Of a stretch of DNA of 64,000 nucleotides, positions 34,864-44,211 are shown one piece after another. Within the stretch, counting starts at the first letter, position 1. Every line of letters begins with the position of its first letter. Under the pieces are notes generated by a model. That model did no database searches. It worked only from the letters and a program-made list of their open reading frames with translations, and had not been told where the DNA came from. The stretch is from Halochromatium glycolicum (GTDB taxonomy: Bacteria > Pseudomonadota > Gammaproteobacteria > Chromatiales > Chromatiaceae). Both the position numbers and the translations under genes were made by a program. Where the stretch lies: contig NZ_NRSJ01000003.1 in the NCBI RefSeq assembly GCF_016584085.1, positions 149,195 to 213,194 on the forward strand. Reading direction: 5' to 3'.

Positions 34864-36636
34864 ATGTCCTGCCAACGGCTCCCCATCGGCATCCAGACCT
34901 TCCGCGAGATCCGCGAGGGTGATTATTGCTACGTCGACAAGACCGCCGCGGCCCAGGCACTGGCGGAGCAGGGCAAGGCCTACTTCCTCTCGCGCCCGCG
35001 GCGCTTCGGCAAGAGCCTGTTCGTCGACACCCTGAAGGAGCTGTTCGAGGGCAACGCGGCGCTGTTTCGCGGGCTGCATATCCATCCGCACTGGGACTGG
35101 GGGCAACGCCATCCGGTGATTTTGCTCGACTTCGCTGCCGGCGTGGTGCAGAGCCGCGCCGAGCTCGATGAGGCGATTCACGAACGCCTGCGCGCCAATC
35201 AACAGCGATTGGACGTCCGCTGCGAGAACCGCAGCATCGCTGGCGGCTTCAGCGAGCTGATCCAGCGCGCGCACGACCATCACGGCCAGCGCGTGGTGGT
35301 ACTGATCGACGAATACGACAAGCCGATCCTCGACAACATCGAGCATCCCGAGCGCGCCGCCGCGCTGCGCGACGGGCTGAAGAATCTCTACTCAGTGCTC
35401 AAGGCCGAAGATGCCCACCTGCGCTTCGTCTTCCTGACCGGGGTCTCCAAGTTCAGTCGAGTCAGCCTGTTCTCGGGGCTCAATCAGCTCAACGACATCA
35501 CCTTACACCCGCAGTACGCGACCGTTTGCGGCTACACCCAGCGCGATCTCGAGACCACCTTCGCCGCGCACCTCGCCGACGTCGACTGGGACCAACTGCG
35601 CCAGTGGTACAACGGCTACGGTTTTCTCGGTGAGCCAGTCTACAACCCCTACGACATCCTGCTGTTCATTGACACGGGCCACAGCTTCCGCAACTACTGG
35701 TTCGAGACCGGCAGCCCGAGCTTCCTGATCAAGCTGTTCCAGCAGCGCCGCTATTTTCTGCCCGATCTCGAGCGGCTCGAGGTCAGCGAGGAGATCCTGG
35801 ATTCGTTTGACATCGAACGCATCAACCCTGTGACCCTGCTGTTCCAGGCCGGGTACCTGACCGTGGCCGGGACCACGCAGCAGTGGGGCGAGCTGACCTT
35901 CCAGCTGCGCGTGCCGAACAACGAGGTCCGCCGCGCGCTCAACAATCAGTTCATCGATGCCTATGCCGGCATCAGCGACACGCGCCTGAGCTACAAGCGC
36001 GGCCTTGGCGAGGCCTTGACGCAAGCCGACCTACCGGCGCTGATTGCCACCATCAAACGCCTGTTCGCCGGCATCCCCTGGCGCAACTTCACCGGCAACG
36101 ACCTGCCCGAGGCTGAGGGCTACTACGCCAGTGTGCTCTATGCCTTCTTCGCCAGCCTGGATGCCGAGATCATCCCCGAAGACCTGACCAATCACGGCCA
36201 GGTCGATCTGACCCTCAAGCTTGAAGGGTACATCTACGTCATCGAGATCAAGCTGGTGCGCGACGGGCGACGCCGCGACGATCGCGACGTCGGTGTGCCG
36301 GGAATCGCGCCCGCCTGGGCACCCGATTCGGCGCCGAGCGTGGCGTCAGCTCCAGCAGACCCAACGGATGCGGATGCGCCGGCCTCACTCGACACGGCTG
36401 TGCGCGCGAATCCGCCCCCTGATGCGGAGGCGGATGCGAGGACTGATGCCGGCACTGAATGCCCCGCAGACGCTTCAGCAATACCCGCCCACAACCCGGC
36501 CTTGGCCCAGATCCAGGCGCGCGGCTACAGCGAGAAATACCGCGCCGCGCCGGGCAAGGGGCTCTTCGAGGTCGGCCTCGTCTTTAGCAGCACAGCGCGC
36601 AATCTCATCGAGGCCGATTGGCGGTGTCTCCGCTGA
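34864..36636 (+). CDS. AAA-ATPase-like / PD-(D/E)XK nuclease protein, copy 3
   Basis: This 590-residue paralog has the most diverged N-terminal 45 residues (MSCQRLPIGIQTFREIREG) and effector-facing stretch (residues 105-130), but the same P-loop, Walker B and nuclease residues. Its middle part (TTQQWGELTFQLRVPNNEVR, then ALNNQFIDAYAGISDTRLSY) follows copy 1, while the nuclease core and the start of the linker follow copy 2. Downstream, 114 nt after its stop, the reading frame of a broken cas2 gene begins, so this copy marks the edge of a deletion or insertion that removed the cas operon. Confidence 0.88.
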   Translation: MSCQRLPIGIQTFREIREGDYCYVDKTAAAQALAEQGKAYFLSRPRRFGKSLFVDTLKELFEGNAALFRGLHIHPHWDWGQRHPVILLDFAAGVVQSRAELDEAIHERLRANQQRLDVRCENRSIAGGFSELIQRAHDHHGQRVVVLIDEYDKPILDNIEHPERAAALRDGLKNLYSVLKAEDAHLRFVFLTGVSKFSRVSLFSGLNQLNDITLHPQYATVCGYTQRDLETTFAAHLADVDWDQLRQWYNGYGFLGEPVYNPYDILLFIDTGHSFRNYWFETGSPSFLIKLFQQRRYFLPDLERLEVSEEILDSFDIERINPVTLLFQAGYLTVAGTTQQWGELTFQLRVPNNEVRRALNNQFIDAYAGISDTRLSYKRGLGEALTQADLPALIATIKRLFAGIPWRNFTGNDLPEAEGYYASVLYAFFASLDAEIIPEDLTNHGQVDLTLKLEGYIYVIEIKLVRDGRRRDDRDVGVPGIAPAWAPDSAPSVASAPADPTDADAPASLDTAVRANPPPDAEADARTDAGTECPADASAIPAHNPALAQIQARGYSEKYRAAPGKGLFEVGLVFSSTARNLIEADWRCLR

Positions 36637-36930
<294 letters not shown>

Positions 36931-37025
36931 CAATTCGGATCATGCGCCTTGCTCCAAGTACCGGATAAATTGTTAGATTCTGGGCGGTCGTTTTTGTTGA
37001 GGTAAAACAATAGCTTACTTGAAGG
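36931..37025 (+). promoter_or_regulatory. CRISPR leader-like region
   Basis: This 95-nt stretch lies between the cas2 stop and the first CRISPR repeat and is clearly more AT-rich than its surroundings near the repeat (segments such as ATAAATTGTTAGATT and GGTAAAACAATAG). Position and composition fit a type I-E leader, which carries the array promoter and the integration signals. Confidence 0.55.
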
Positions 37026-37115
37026 ATGTTCCCCGCGCCTGCGGGGATGAACCGTTCAACTTCACCTTGCAGGGTGTTTGGCCACAATGTTCCCCGCGCC
37101 CGCGGGGATGAACCG
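37026..37115 (+). CRISPR. Type I-E CRISPR array, two repeats and one spacer
   Basis: Two 29-nt repeats (37026-37054 and 37087-37115) flank a 32-nt spacer (37055-37086). The repeat contains the palindromic stem CCCCGCGCC/GCGGGG and ends GATGAACCG, matching the E. coli-type I-E repeat class (GTTCCCCGCG... GGGGATRAACCG). The second repeat differs at one stem-loop base (C for T), as terminal repeats often do. Spacer and repeat lengths (32 and 29) are exactly those of type I-E. The array can no longer be serviced by cas genes in this window. Confidence 0.9.
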
Positions 37116-37312
37116 CTATCGCAGTGATCGAGGATTGAATGGGCCAGGAAGGCGAGCGGAATCAGGGTCGCGAGCCGAGCCGCCAGATGCAGTTCGCCAT
37201 GACCCTCGGTAGCAAGCGCCAGGGGATGGGCGAGTCTGGTAGTCTCTGCAGGAAATGACTCAGATCGGGTGCTCACCGGAAGCGCCCGCATGGACAACGG
37301 GTTTTTCCAGCA

Positions 37313-40174
37313 GTGACCGATTACAAGCACACCCTGAACCTGCCGAAGACCGGCTTCCCGATGAAGGCGAATCTGGCCCAGCGCGAGCCGGAGATGCTCA
37401 AGCGCTGGCAGGCGCTCGATGTCTATGGCCAGGTGCGCGCCGCGCGCGCCGAGGCGCGCTCGCGCGGCGAGACCTTCATCCTGCACGATGGCCCGCCGTA
37501 CGCGAACGGCGAGATCCATATCGGCCATGCGGTCAACAAGGTGCTCAAGGACATCATCGTCAAGTCGCGCACATTGGACGGGCTGGATGCGCCCTATGTG
37601 CCCGGCTGGGACTGCCACGGGCTGCCGATCGAGCTGCAGGTCGAGCGCAAGCAGGGCAAGCCGGGGCAGAAGATCAGCGTCACCCAGTTCCGCCATGCGT
37701 GCCGCGACTATGCGTCGCGCCAGGTCGATGGCCAGCGCGCGGACTTCGAGCGCCTCGGCGTGCTCGGCGACTGGGCGCATCCCTATCTGACCATGGCGCC
37801 GCGCTTCGAGGCCGACATCGTCCGTTCCCTCGGGCGCATCATCGCCAATGGCCATCTGCACAAGGGCTCGAAGCCGGTGCACTGGTGCATCGACTGCGGC
37901 TCGGCGCTGGCCGAGGCCGAGGTCGAGTATGCCGACAAGGCGTCGAGCGCGATCGACGTGCGCTTCGCGGTCAGCGACCCCGACGCGCTGCTCGGCCGCT
38001 GCCATTCGGTGCCTGAAGGCCAGGGCCAGGGGCCGATGTCGGTCGTGATCTGGACCACCACGCCCTGGACCCTGCCGGCCAACCAGGCGGTCGCGCTGAA
38101 CCCGGAGCTCGAGTACGCGCTGGTGCAGGTCGCCGCCGATGGGCCGCAGGGCGAGGAGCGGCTACTGGTCGCCGAAGGGCTGCTCAAGGACACGATGGAC
38201 CGCTGGGGCGTCCCACACTATCGGGTCATCGCCTATGGCCGCGGCGATGCGTTCGAGGGCCTGGCGCTGCAGCATCCGTTCTACGACCGCCGCGTGCCGC
38301 TCATCCTCGGCGAGCATGTCACGCTCGAGGCCGGCACCGGCGCCGTGCACACCGCACCCGGGCACGGTCTCGACGACTATCTGGTCGGCAGCCGCTACCA
38401 GCTCGTGGTCGACAACCCGGTCGGCGGCGACGGCCGCTTTGTCGAGGGCACGCCGCTGTTCGCGGGCAAGAACGTCTTCGATGCCAACCAACAGGTCATC
38501 GAGACGCTGCAGGCGAACGGCGCGCTGGTGCGCGAGGAGCGCTTCACCCACAGCTACCCGCACTGCTGGCGCCACAAGACCCCGATCATCTTCCGCGCCA
38601 CGCCGCAGTGGTTCATCAGCATGGACCAGCAGGGCCTGCGCGCGGCGGCCTTGCGCGAGATCGAGGCGGTGCGCTGGATGCCGGACTGGGGCCAGTCGCG
38701 CATCGACGGGATGGTGCGCAACCGCCCGGACTGGTGCATCTCGCGTCAGCGCACCTGGGGCGTGCCGATCCCGCTGTTCGTCGACAAGGACAGCGGCGCC
38801 CTGCACCCGCGCACCGAGTCGCTGATCGAGGAGGTCGCCGCGCGTATCGAGGCGAAGGGCATCGACGCCTGGTTTGAGCTGCGCGCCGAGGATCTGCTCG
38901 GCGCCGACGAGGGCGCGCGCTACGAGAAGGTGCACGACACCCTCGACGTCTGGTTCGACTCGGGCGTCACCCATGCCTGCGTGCTCGATCGCGGCGCGGG
39001 CGACTGGGCCGGCCTGCGCCGCCCGGCCGACCTCTACCTAGAAGGCTCGGACCAGCACCGCGGCTGGTTCCAGTCGTCGCTGCTGACCTCGGTCGCGATG
39101 GTCGGCGCCGCGCCGTACAAGCAGGTGCTGACGCACGGTTTCACCGTCGATCAGCACGGGCGCAAGATGTCCAAGTCGCTCGGCAACGTGGTCCAGCCGC
39201 AGCAGGTGATGAAGACCCTGGGCGCCGACATCATCCGGCTCTGGGTCGCGGCCACCGACTACCGCGCCGAGATGGCGGTCTCCGACGAGATCCTGAAGCG
39301 CACCGCCGATGCCTACCGGCGCATCCGCAACACCGCCCGCTTCCTGCTCTCGAACCTGAATGGCTTCGACCCGGCGCGGCATCAGGTGCCGGCGGCCGAG
39401 ATGATCGAGCTCGACCGCTGGGCGGTCGACCGTGCGCTGCAGCTGCAAGAGGAGATCGTCGCCGCCTACCGCGACTACCAGTTCCACCTGATCTACCACC
39501 GACTGCACAATTTCTGTGTGGTCGACATGGGCGGCTTCTATCTGGACGTGATCAAGGACCGCCAGTACACCACCGGCGCCGACAGCCTGCCGCGGCGCTC
39601 GTGCCAGACCGCGATGTACCACATCATCGAGGCGATGAGCCGCTGGCTGGCGCCGATCCTGAGCTTCACCGCCGACGAGATCTGGCAGCACCTGCCCGGC
39701 GAGCGCGACGAGACCGTGTTCACGGCCGTCTGGTATCCGGGCCTGTTCGCGCTCGACGCCGGTGACCTCTACGACCGTGATTTTTGGAGCCAGGTGCTGG
39801 CGGTGCGCACCGCGGTCGGCCGCCGGCTCGAGGCCGCCCGGAGCCAGGGCCTGATCCGCGCCGGGCTCGATGCCGAGGTCGATCTCTATTGCGCGCCCGA
39901 TCTCGAGGGCCTGCTGCGCCGGCTCGGCGACGAATTGCGCTTCGTGCTGATCACCTCCGAGGCCAGTGTCTACCCGCTCGCCGAACGCGAGGCCGAGGCC
40001 GAGGACACCGATCTGGACGGCTTAGCAGTGCGAATTCGGCCGAGCGAGCACACCAAATGCGTGCGCTGCTGGCACCATCGCAGTGATGTCGGGAGCCATG
40101 ATGCCCACCCCGAGCTCTGCGGCCGCTGCGTGGTGAACGTCGATGGTGAGGGCGAGCGGCGGCGTTACGCATGA
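37313..40174 (+). CDS. ileS: Isoleucyl-tRNA synthetase
   Basis: This 953-residue class I synthetase charges tRNA-Ile. It shows the HIGH motif (HIGH, residues 69-72, in [18 protein letters not shown]) and KMSKS at residues 618-622 in [18 protein letters not shown]. An editing (CP1) domain with [17 protein letters not shown] is present, as is a C-terminal zinc finger with the CVRCW and ELCGRCV cysteine pairs. The start is GTG 37313; the conserved [17 protein letters not shown] sequence begins a few residues in. ribF and lspA, frequent neighbours of ileS, are not adjacent; the gene stands alone after the CRISPR remnant. Confidence 0.97.
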   Translation: MTDYKHTLNLPKTGFPMKANLAQREPEMLKRWQALDVYGQVRAARAEARSRGETFILHDGPPYANGEIHIGHAVNKVLKDIIVKSRTLDGLDAPYVPGWDCHGLPIELQVERKQGKPGQKISVTQFRHACRDYASRQVDGQRADFERLGVLGDWAHPYLTMAPRFEADIVRSLGRIIANGHLHKGSKPVHWCIDCGSALAEAEVEYADKASSAIDVRFAVSDPDALLGRCHSVPEGQGQGPMSVVIWTTTPWTLPANQAVALNPELEYALVQVAADGPQGEERLLVAEGLLKDTMDRWGVPHYRVIAYGRGDAFEGLALQHPFYDRRVPLILGEHVTLEAGTGAVHTAPGHGLDDYLVGSRYQLVVDNPVGGDGRFVEGTPLFAGKNVFDANQQVIETLQANGALVREERFTHSYPHCWRHKTPIIFRATPQWFISMDQQGLRAAALREIEAVRWMPDWGQSRIDGMVRNRPDWCISRQRTWGVPIPLFVDKDSGALHPRTESLIEEVAARIEAKGIDAWFELRAEDLLGADEGARYEKVHDTLDVWFDSGVTHACVLDRGAGDWAGLRRPADLYLEGSDQHRGWFQSSLLTSVAMVGAAPYKQVLTHGFTVDQHGRKMSKSLGNVVQPQQVMKTLGADIIRLWVAATDYRAEMAVSDEILKRTADAYRRIRNTARFLLSNLNGFDPARHQVPAAEMIELDRWAVDRALQLQEEIVAAYRDYQFHLIYHRLHNFCVVDMGGFYLDVIKDRQYTTGADSLPRRSCQTAMYHIIEAMSRWLAPILSFTADEIWQHLPGERDETVFTAVWYPGLFALDAGDLYDRDFWSQVLAVRTAVGRRLEAARSQGLIRAGLDAEVDLYCAPDLEGLLRRLGDELRFVLITSEASVYPLAEREAEAEDTDLDGLAVRIRPSEHTKCVRCWHHRSDVGSHDAHPELCGRCVVNVDGEGERRRYA

Positions 40175-40302
40175 CGGTTGACGCTGCCAGGGAGCTTGCG
40201 CCGGGCGAAGCCGCAAAGGGCCGTCAACGCCGGACGCAGGCGAACTCTGCTTCGGGTGGCGAGCGCTCCGAGCCAAACCACGCGGATGCGTTGACCAGCC
40301 CG

Positions 40303-42588
40303 CTACCAGGGCGACTTGGTCAACATCTCCTCGGCGGTTGACGCGTCGACCGGGCGCGAGAACAGATAGCCCTGGCCGTAGGTGCAGCCGAGCTGCTGGA
40401 GCACCGTCAGATGCTCAGGCGTCTCGATACCCTCGGCGACGACCTTCTTATTGAGGATCTCGGCGAGCCGGATGATCGCGGTGACGATCGCTGCGGTGCG
40501 CGGCTCTCGAACCAGCGGTTCGACAAAGGAGCGGTCGATCTTGATGTTGTCGAACGGGAATTGGTGCAGGTAGCTGAGTGATGAGTAGCCGGTCCCGAAG
40601 TCGTCCATGCTCAATTCGAAGCCCTGGGCGTGCAGCTTCTCGAGTCCTGCGAGCGCCTGGTCGGTGTCGGTCAGGATGGCGCTCTCGGTGATCTCAAGGT
40701 TGATCAGCGAGGTTGGGCACGCGAACTGGCGTACCAATTCGCTGGTGTCCTCGGCCATGCGGCTGTTGACGAACTGCCGGCCCGATAGATTCACGTTGAT
40801 CTTGGGCGGGTTCGGAAAACGCTCGGCCCATTTGATGGCCTGGCTGCAGGCCTCGCCCATGACGAAGCGGCCGATCTCGAGGATCAGCATGGTGTCTTCG
40901 GCCAGCGGGATGAAGTGGTCCGGAGGAACCAGGCCGCGCTCCGGATGCTGCCAGCGAACCAGCGCCTCGAAGCCGGTGATGCGCGCATCGGCCAACGAGA
41001 CGATGGGCTGGTAGTAGAGCAGGAACTCATTGCGCTCGAGTGCGCGCCGCAGGTCCCGCTCGAGCTCCATCTCAGCGAGGGCGCGAGCATGCATCGCCGG
41101 GTCGAAGACAGCGAAACGGCGTTCGCGGCTCGGTTGGCGCTTGGCCTGATACATTGCGATATCGGCGTCGCGCAGCATTGCCTCCGGGTGGTTGTAACGG
41201 CCGTTCCCGAGCACGATGCCGATGCTGGCGCTGGTGAAGATCTCGTGTCCGTTGACGGTGATCGGGGTACTGAGGGCCTCCTCCAAACGCTGCGCCATCG
41301 CTTGCGCCGCCCTCGGCCGGGCGAGCCGGTCGAGTAGGATCAGGAATTCGTCACCGCCGAGCCGGGCGATGCTATCGTCCTTGCCGAGGCAGCCCAGCAG
41401 ACGCTGGCCGATAGCGACCAAGAGCCGATCGCCGAGGCTATGGCCGAGGCTGTCGTTGACGGTCTTGAAGCGGTCGAGGTCCAGGAACAACAGCGCGAAC
41501 CATTGCGTCGGGTCCTTTCGCTGCCGCTCGAGCGCGTGCTCGATGCGCTGATACATCAATGCACGATTCGGCAGCTGCGTCAGCTCGTCACGAAACGCGT
41601 AATGGCGCAGCCGTTCCTCGACGCGTTTGCGCTTACTGATGTCGCGGCCCACGAGCAGTACGCGGCCACGGCTTTGGTCACCGATGCGGATCAGCCTGAG
41701 CTCAACCCAGAAGATCTCCCCGTGCGCATTCCGGAGTCGGCATTCGTGCTGTTCCATCCGCCCGGCCAGCGCGCGCCGCCAGCGCCTGCGCCACTTCGGC
41801 GGGTCCGGCTCCGCGAGCCAGCCGAGCAGCGGTCGCTGCTCGAGCATCTCTAGATCGGCACCGAGCAGCTCTTGCGCCTGACGGTTGGCGTCGACCAGAC
41901 GCAGATTCTCCCCGTCGATGACCACGAAGGCATCTTGGGCGCTCTCAAAGAGTGTCCGGTAATCGATCTTCGCCCGTTGCAGAGCATTCTGCGCGGCGCG
42001 CTGTTCCTGCAACGCGAGATAGAAGCCGAGTACGGTCTCGGCGACGTCTTGGTCCGCCGGCTCGAAGGTCAGCTCTGAGCCGATCGGGCGTTCGTGGCGG
42101 TGCCCAAGCAGCAACAGGGTGTCCTGATCTGACGAGCTTGCCCATAACCAACGCCGCAGGCCCTCGGCTTGCAATGCTGCGACGAGTGGGGCCGGGGCCT
42201 GCTCGGCGGCGGAGTCGATCCCCCTCGCGGGCAAGGCCTCGAGCGCCGGCAACAGCTGGAAGTCGATATGGATGCCCAGGCCGTGCTCGATGCTCAAGCT
42301 TCCAAGGCTTCTTTGGGTCAGCAAGGCGGCACAGTCGATCTGAAGGGCCTCCACCAGCAGTGCGACCAGATGGTCGCCGAGCCGGGCATCTGCGCTCGAC
42401 CCCGGTGCCTCTTGGCCGGCGATCATGTACAAGCGCCGAACGATCCGCGCGATGACCCGCTGACGTTGGGCGTCGCGTCGCGCCGCGCGCAGCGCATGCT
42501 GGGTCTGCAGCAGACGCGCGCCGATGGCGTCGTATTGCTCGCGGTAGTAGTCGATCGCCTGTTGTGCTTTCAGGGAATCATCCACCAC
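40303..42588 (-). CDS. PAS-GGDEF-EAL cyclic di-GMP signalling protein
   Basis: This 761-residue protein has an N-terminal coiled-coil/GAF-like region (1-205), a PAS domain (about 207-325, ending DISKRKRVEERLRHY), a GGDEF domain and an EAL domain. The diguanylate cyclase motif is intact (GGDEF at 411-415 in ARLGGDEFLILL). The phosphodiesterase domain keeps EAL (541-543, GFEALVRWQHP), EITES, DDFGTGYSSL, KIDRSFV and EGIET. Both activities are therefore possible, although in such hybrids one often regulates the other. There is no transmembrane segment. The gene follows the FIST-domain gene after only 12 nt, so FIST probably supplies the signal. Confidence 0.93.
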   Translation of the reverse strand: MVDDSLKAQQAIDYYREQYDAIGARLLQTQHALRAARRDAQRQRVIARIVRRLYMIAGQEAPGSSADARLGDHLVALLVEALQIDCAALLTQRSLGSLSIEHGLGIHIDFQLLPALEALPARGIDSAAEQAPAPLVAALQAEGLRRWLWASSSDQDTLLLLGHRHERPIGSELTFEPADQDVAETVLGFYLALQEQRAAQNALQRAKIDYRTLFESAQDAFVVIDGENLRLVDANRQAQELLGADLEMLEQRPLLGWLAEPDPPKWRRRWRRALAGRMEQHECRLRNAHGEIFWVELRLIRIGDQSRGRVLLVGRDISKRKRVEERLRHYAFRDELTQLPNRALMYQRIEHALERQRKDPTQWFALLFLDLDRFKTVNDSLGHSLGDRLLVAIGQRLLGCLGKDDSIARLGGDEFLILLDRLARPRAAQAMAQRLEEALSTPITVNGHEIFTSASIGIVLGNGRYNHPEAMLRDADIAMYQAKRQPSRERRFAVFDPAMHARALAEMELERDLRRALERNEFLLYYQPIVSLADARITGFEALVRWQHPERGLVPPDHFIPLAEDTMLILEIGRFVMGEACSQAIKWAERFPNPPKINVNLSGRQFVNSRMAEDTSELVRQFACPTSLINLEITESAILTDTDQALAGLEKLHAQGFELSMDDFGTGYSSLSYLHQFPFDNIKIDRSFVEPLVREPRTAAIVTAIIRLAEILNKKVVAEGIETPEHLTVLQQLGCTYGQGYLFSRPVDASTAEEMLTKSPW

Positions 42589-42600
42589 GATAGTCCGTGA

Positions 42601-43884
42601 TTAGTCGTCGGCGGCGGTGAAGACAGCCAGGACTCCGGTCCAATCGAGGGGCCGCGGATGATTGGCGACCGGTGCGATCTCGACCCCGGAGAAGAACCCG
42701 AGCAATGGACAGCGCTCACCGATAAGACGGCGTACCGGTGCGGACTCGTCCTCTTCGGTCCCGCTGTATGCCATCGAGCGTCCGGCGCAGTCGATATAGA
42801 GGGCGAACAGCGGCTCCCGGCCCCCGAGGCTGGCAAGCAGTCGCTCCGTCTGTTCCTGTGCCGAGTCGATCATGCGCTGGGGCTCGATACCCATCAGCTG
42901 CACCCGCGCACCGACCGCGAAATCGGCTTCGGTCAGGATCAGTGCGCCGGCGTCTGGGTCGGCAGCGACGACAAGCCGGTTGTTGTAGTTGAGGTCTGAG
43001 AAGGGCGCGAAGAGGTCACCCTGCTTCTCGCCGAGGGTCAGCGGCAAGGTGGCAGGGTTGACCGCCGCCAGCTCCTCGTCCGAGAGGCCAAGGTGCTCCG
43101 CCGCCACCGCCAGCGCCGGCTGTCCGTCGAGCTCTAAGACCCGGGCGCCCTCGATCGCAGTGATGGTCATGAAATCACTCGCGGGGAAGCAGCCGTGCGT
43201 GATGCCAACATGGCATTGAAGGGTCGACGGCATCGCGACAGCGACCGCGGAATGCTGGCAGGCCTCGTGCCCGTTGAAGACGGTGCTGTGCTGCATTGCC
43301 ATATCGCCGAGCGTCCCGCACCCGATCAACTGTCGAGCGTCCCCATCGAGGCCGGCGAGCAAGCCATCGACCAGATGACTGCCGGTGTGCAGCTCGACTG
43401 GCTCGCTCGAGTGGATCGAGTCATATAGGAGCAGCACCGTCGAGCCGCTGGCGCTGATCGTCTGCAGGCTTCGGCCGAGCCGTTCACCCGTCACGAACGC
43501 GTCCTCGAGACCGCCTTCGGTTGCGATACCCTCGAGCAGGAACGGCTCGGCGAACAGCAAGACACCGCACTCAAACCCGGTCAAGGTTGTGCCATCGCGG
43601 GTGATCAGCCCGACGGCGCTGCCGCCGATGATCGGGATGTCCCCCAGCTCCTCGCGCAAGCCGGCAAGCAACGACTCGGGCTCATGCCGGCCGCCGCCAA
43701 AGGCCAGCGCCCAAATCGGGGCGCCGGCAAGCTGCTGCTTGGCTTGCCGGGCGGCGTCACGGGCCGCGAGTGCGGCCTCGTTGTGTCGCGCGATACCTAG
43801 CGCGGGATTTCTGGTCTTGCCTTTCAATTGCGGCTCCTTGCGAACTGAATCGGGTGGCCCTGCACTGCCGTCCGCTCCGGGCAT
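42601..43884 (-). CDS. FIST-domain sensor protein
   Basis: This 427-residue protein has FIST_N and FIST_C domains. Visible family features are ALAFGGGRHEPESLLAGLRE, IIGGSAVGLIT, GFECGVLLFAEP, SDLNYNNRLVVAADP and the C-terminal LFALYIDCAGRSMAYSG and PLLGFFSGVEIAPV. FIST (F-box and intracellular signal transduction) domains are predicted small-ligand sensors linked to signalling enzymes. Here the next gene encodes a PAS-GGDEF-EAL protein 12 nt downstream, so the pair likely links ligand detection to cyclic di-GMP turnover. The ligand is unknown. Confidence 0.87.
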   Translation of the reverse strand: MPGADGSAGPPDSVRKEPQLKGKTRNPALGIARHNEAALAARDAARQAKQQLAGAPIWALAFGGGRHEPESLLAGLREELGDIPIIGGSAVGLITRDGTTLTGFECGVLLFAEPFLLEGIATEGGLEDAFVTGERLGRSLQTISASGSTVLLLYDSIHSSEPVELHTGSHLVDGLLAGLDGDARQLIGCGTLGDMAMQHSTVFNGHEACQHSAVAVAMPSTLQCHVGITHGCFPASDFMTITAIEGARVLELDGQPALAVAAEHLGLSDEELAAVNPATLPLTLGEKQGDLFAPFSDLNYNNRLVVAADPDAGALILTEADFAVGARVQLMGIEPQRMIDSAQEQTERLLASLGGREPLFALYIDCAGRSMAYSGTEEDESAPVRRLIGERCPLLGFFSGVEIAPVANHPRPLDWTGVLAVFTAADD

Positions 43885-44211
43885 CTAGCCCCTAATCTTA
43901 GTCGGCCTGGGTTTGCTCGCCTCGTCCGCTTGAGGCTATCAACCCGAGCGCAGCTCGGGGGTGCCGAGCTGCGAGGGGCTACGGTCCCATCTTTTCAAGG
44001 CGCTAGCAACCCCTGCCGCCTGCTGCGTTCATGGCCGGGTGGTCTGTTACGACGACTGCTTGACCGGCGACCACGGCCTGTTGCTCATCCCCATGCAAGG
44101 TGAGCCTTGGAGGCCCTAGCAGAATGTCCCTTGCGGCTCTTGTGCTAGCCGCTGCAGCTGGCCCAAGGCAGGATCACGGCACCCTTGTCGACGCCGCGTT
44201 AGGGATTCCGC
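43885..44211 (-). other. Intergenic region between the srmB-like gene and the FIST operon
   Basis: In this 327-nt stretch, two hairpins share bases at 43943-43973 (listed separately). No gene was recognised. Transcription on the minus strand would run from the srmB end to the FIST start, so this is 3' UTR of one and promoter/5' leader of the other. Confidence 0.4.
43943..43973. promoter_or_regulatory. Two mutually exclusive perfect hairpins
   Basis: CCCGAGC(43943-43949)/GCTCGGG(43953-43959) forms a 7-bp stem with a 3-nt loop. CGCAGCTCGG(43949-43958)/CCGAGCTGCG(43964-43973) forms a 10-bp stem with a 5-nt loop. They share 43949-43959 and so cannot form together. Neither is followed by a T run on the minus strand, which makes a simple terminator unlikely. 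Confidence 0.5.

Noticed and set aside
37000..37130. Minus-strand frame across the CRISPR repeats giving SSPRARGT/IPAGAGN-type peptides.
   Set aside because: These peptides are the usual artefact of translating type I-E repeats.
44120..44200. Possible signal recognition particle or other small structured RNA between srmB and the FIST operon.
   Set aside because: A few short matches to the SRP loop (CCAAGGCAG) occur, but the GGAAGCAGCC core and pairing partners are missing.
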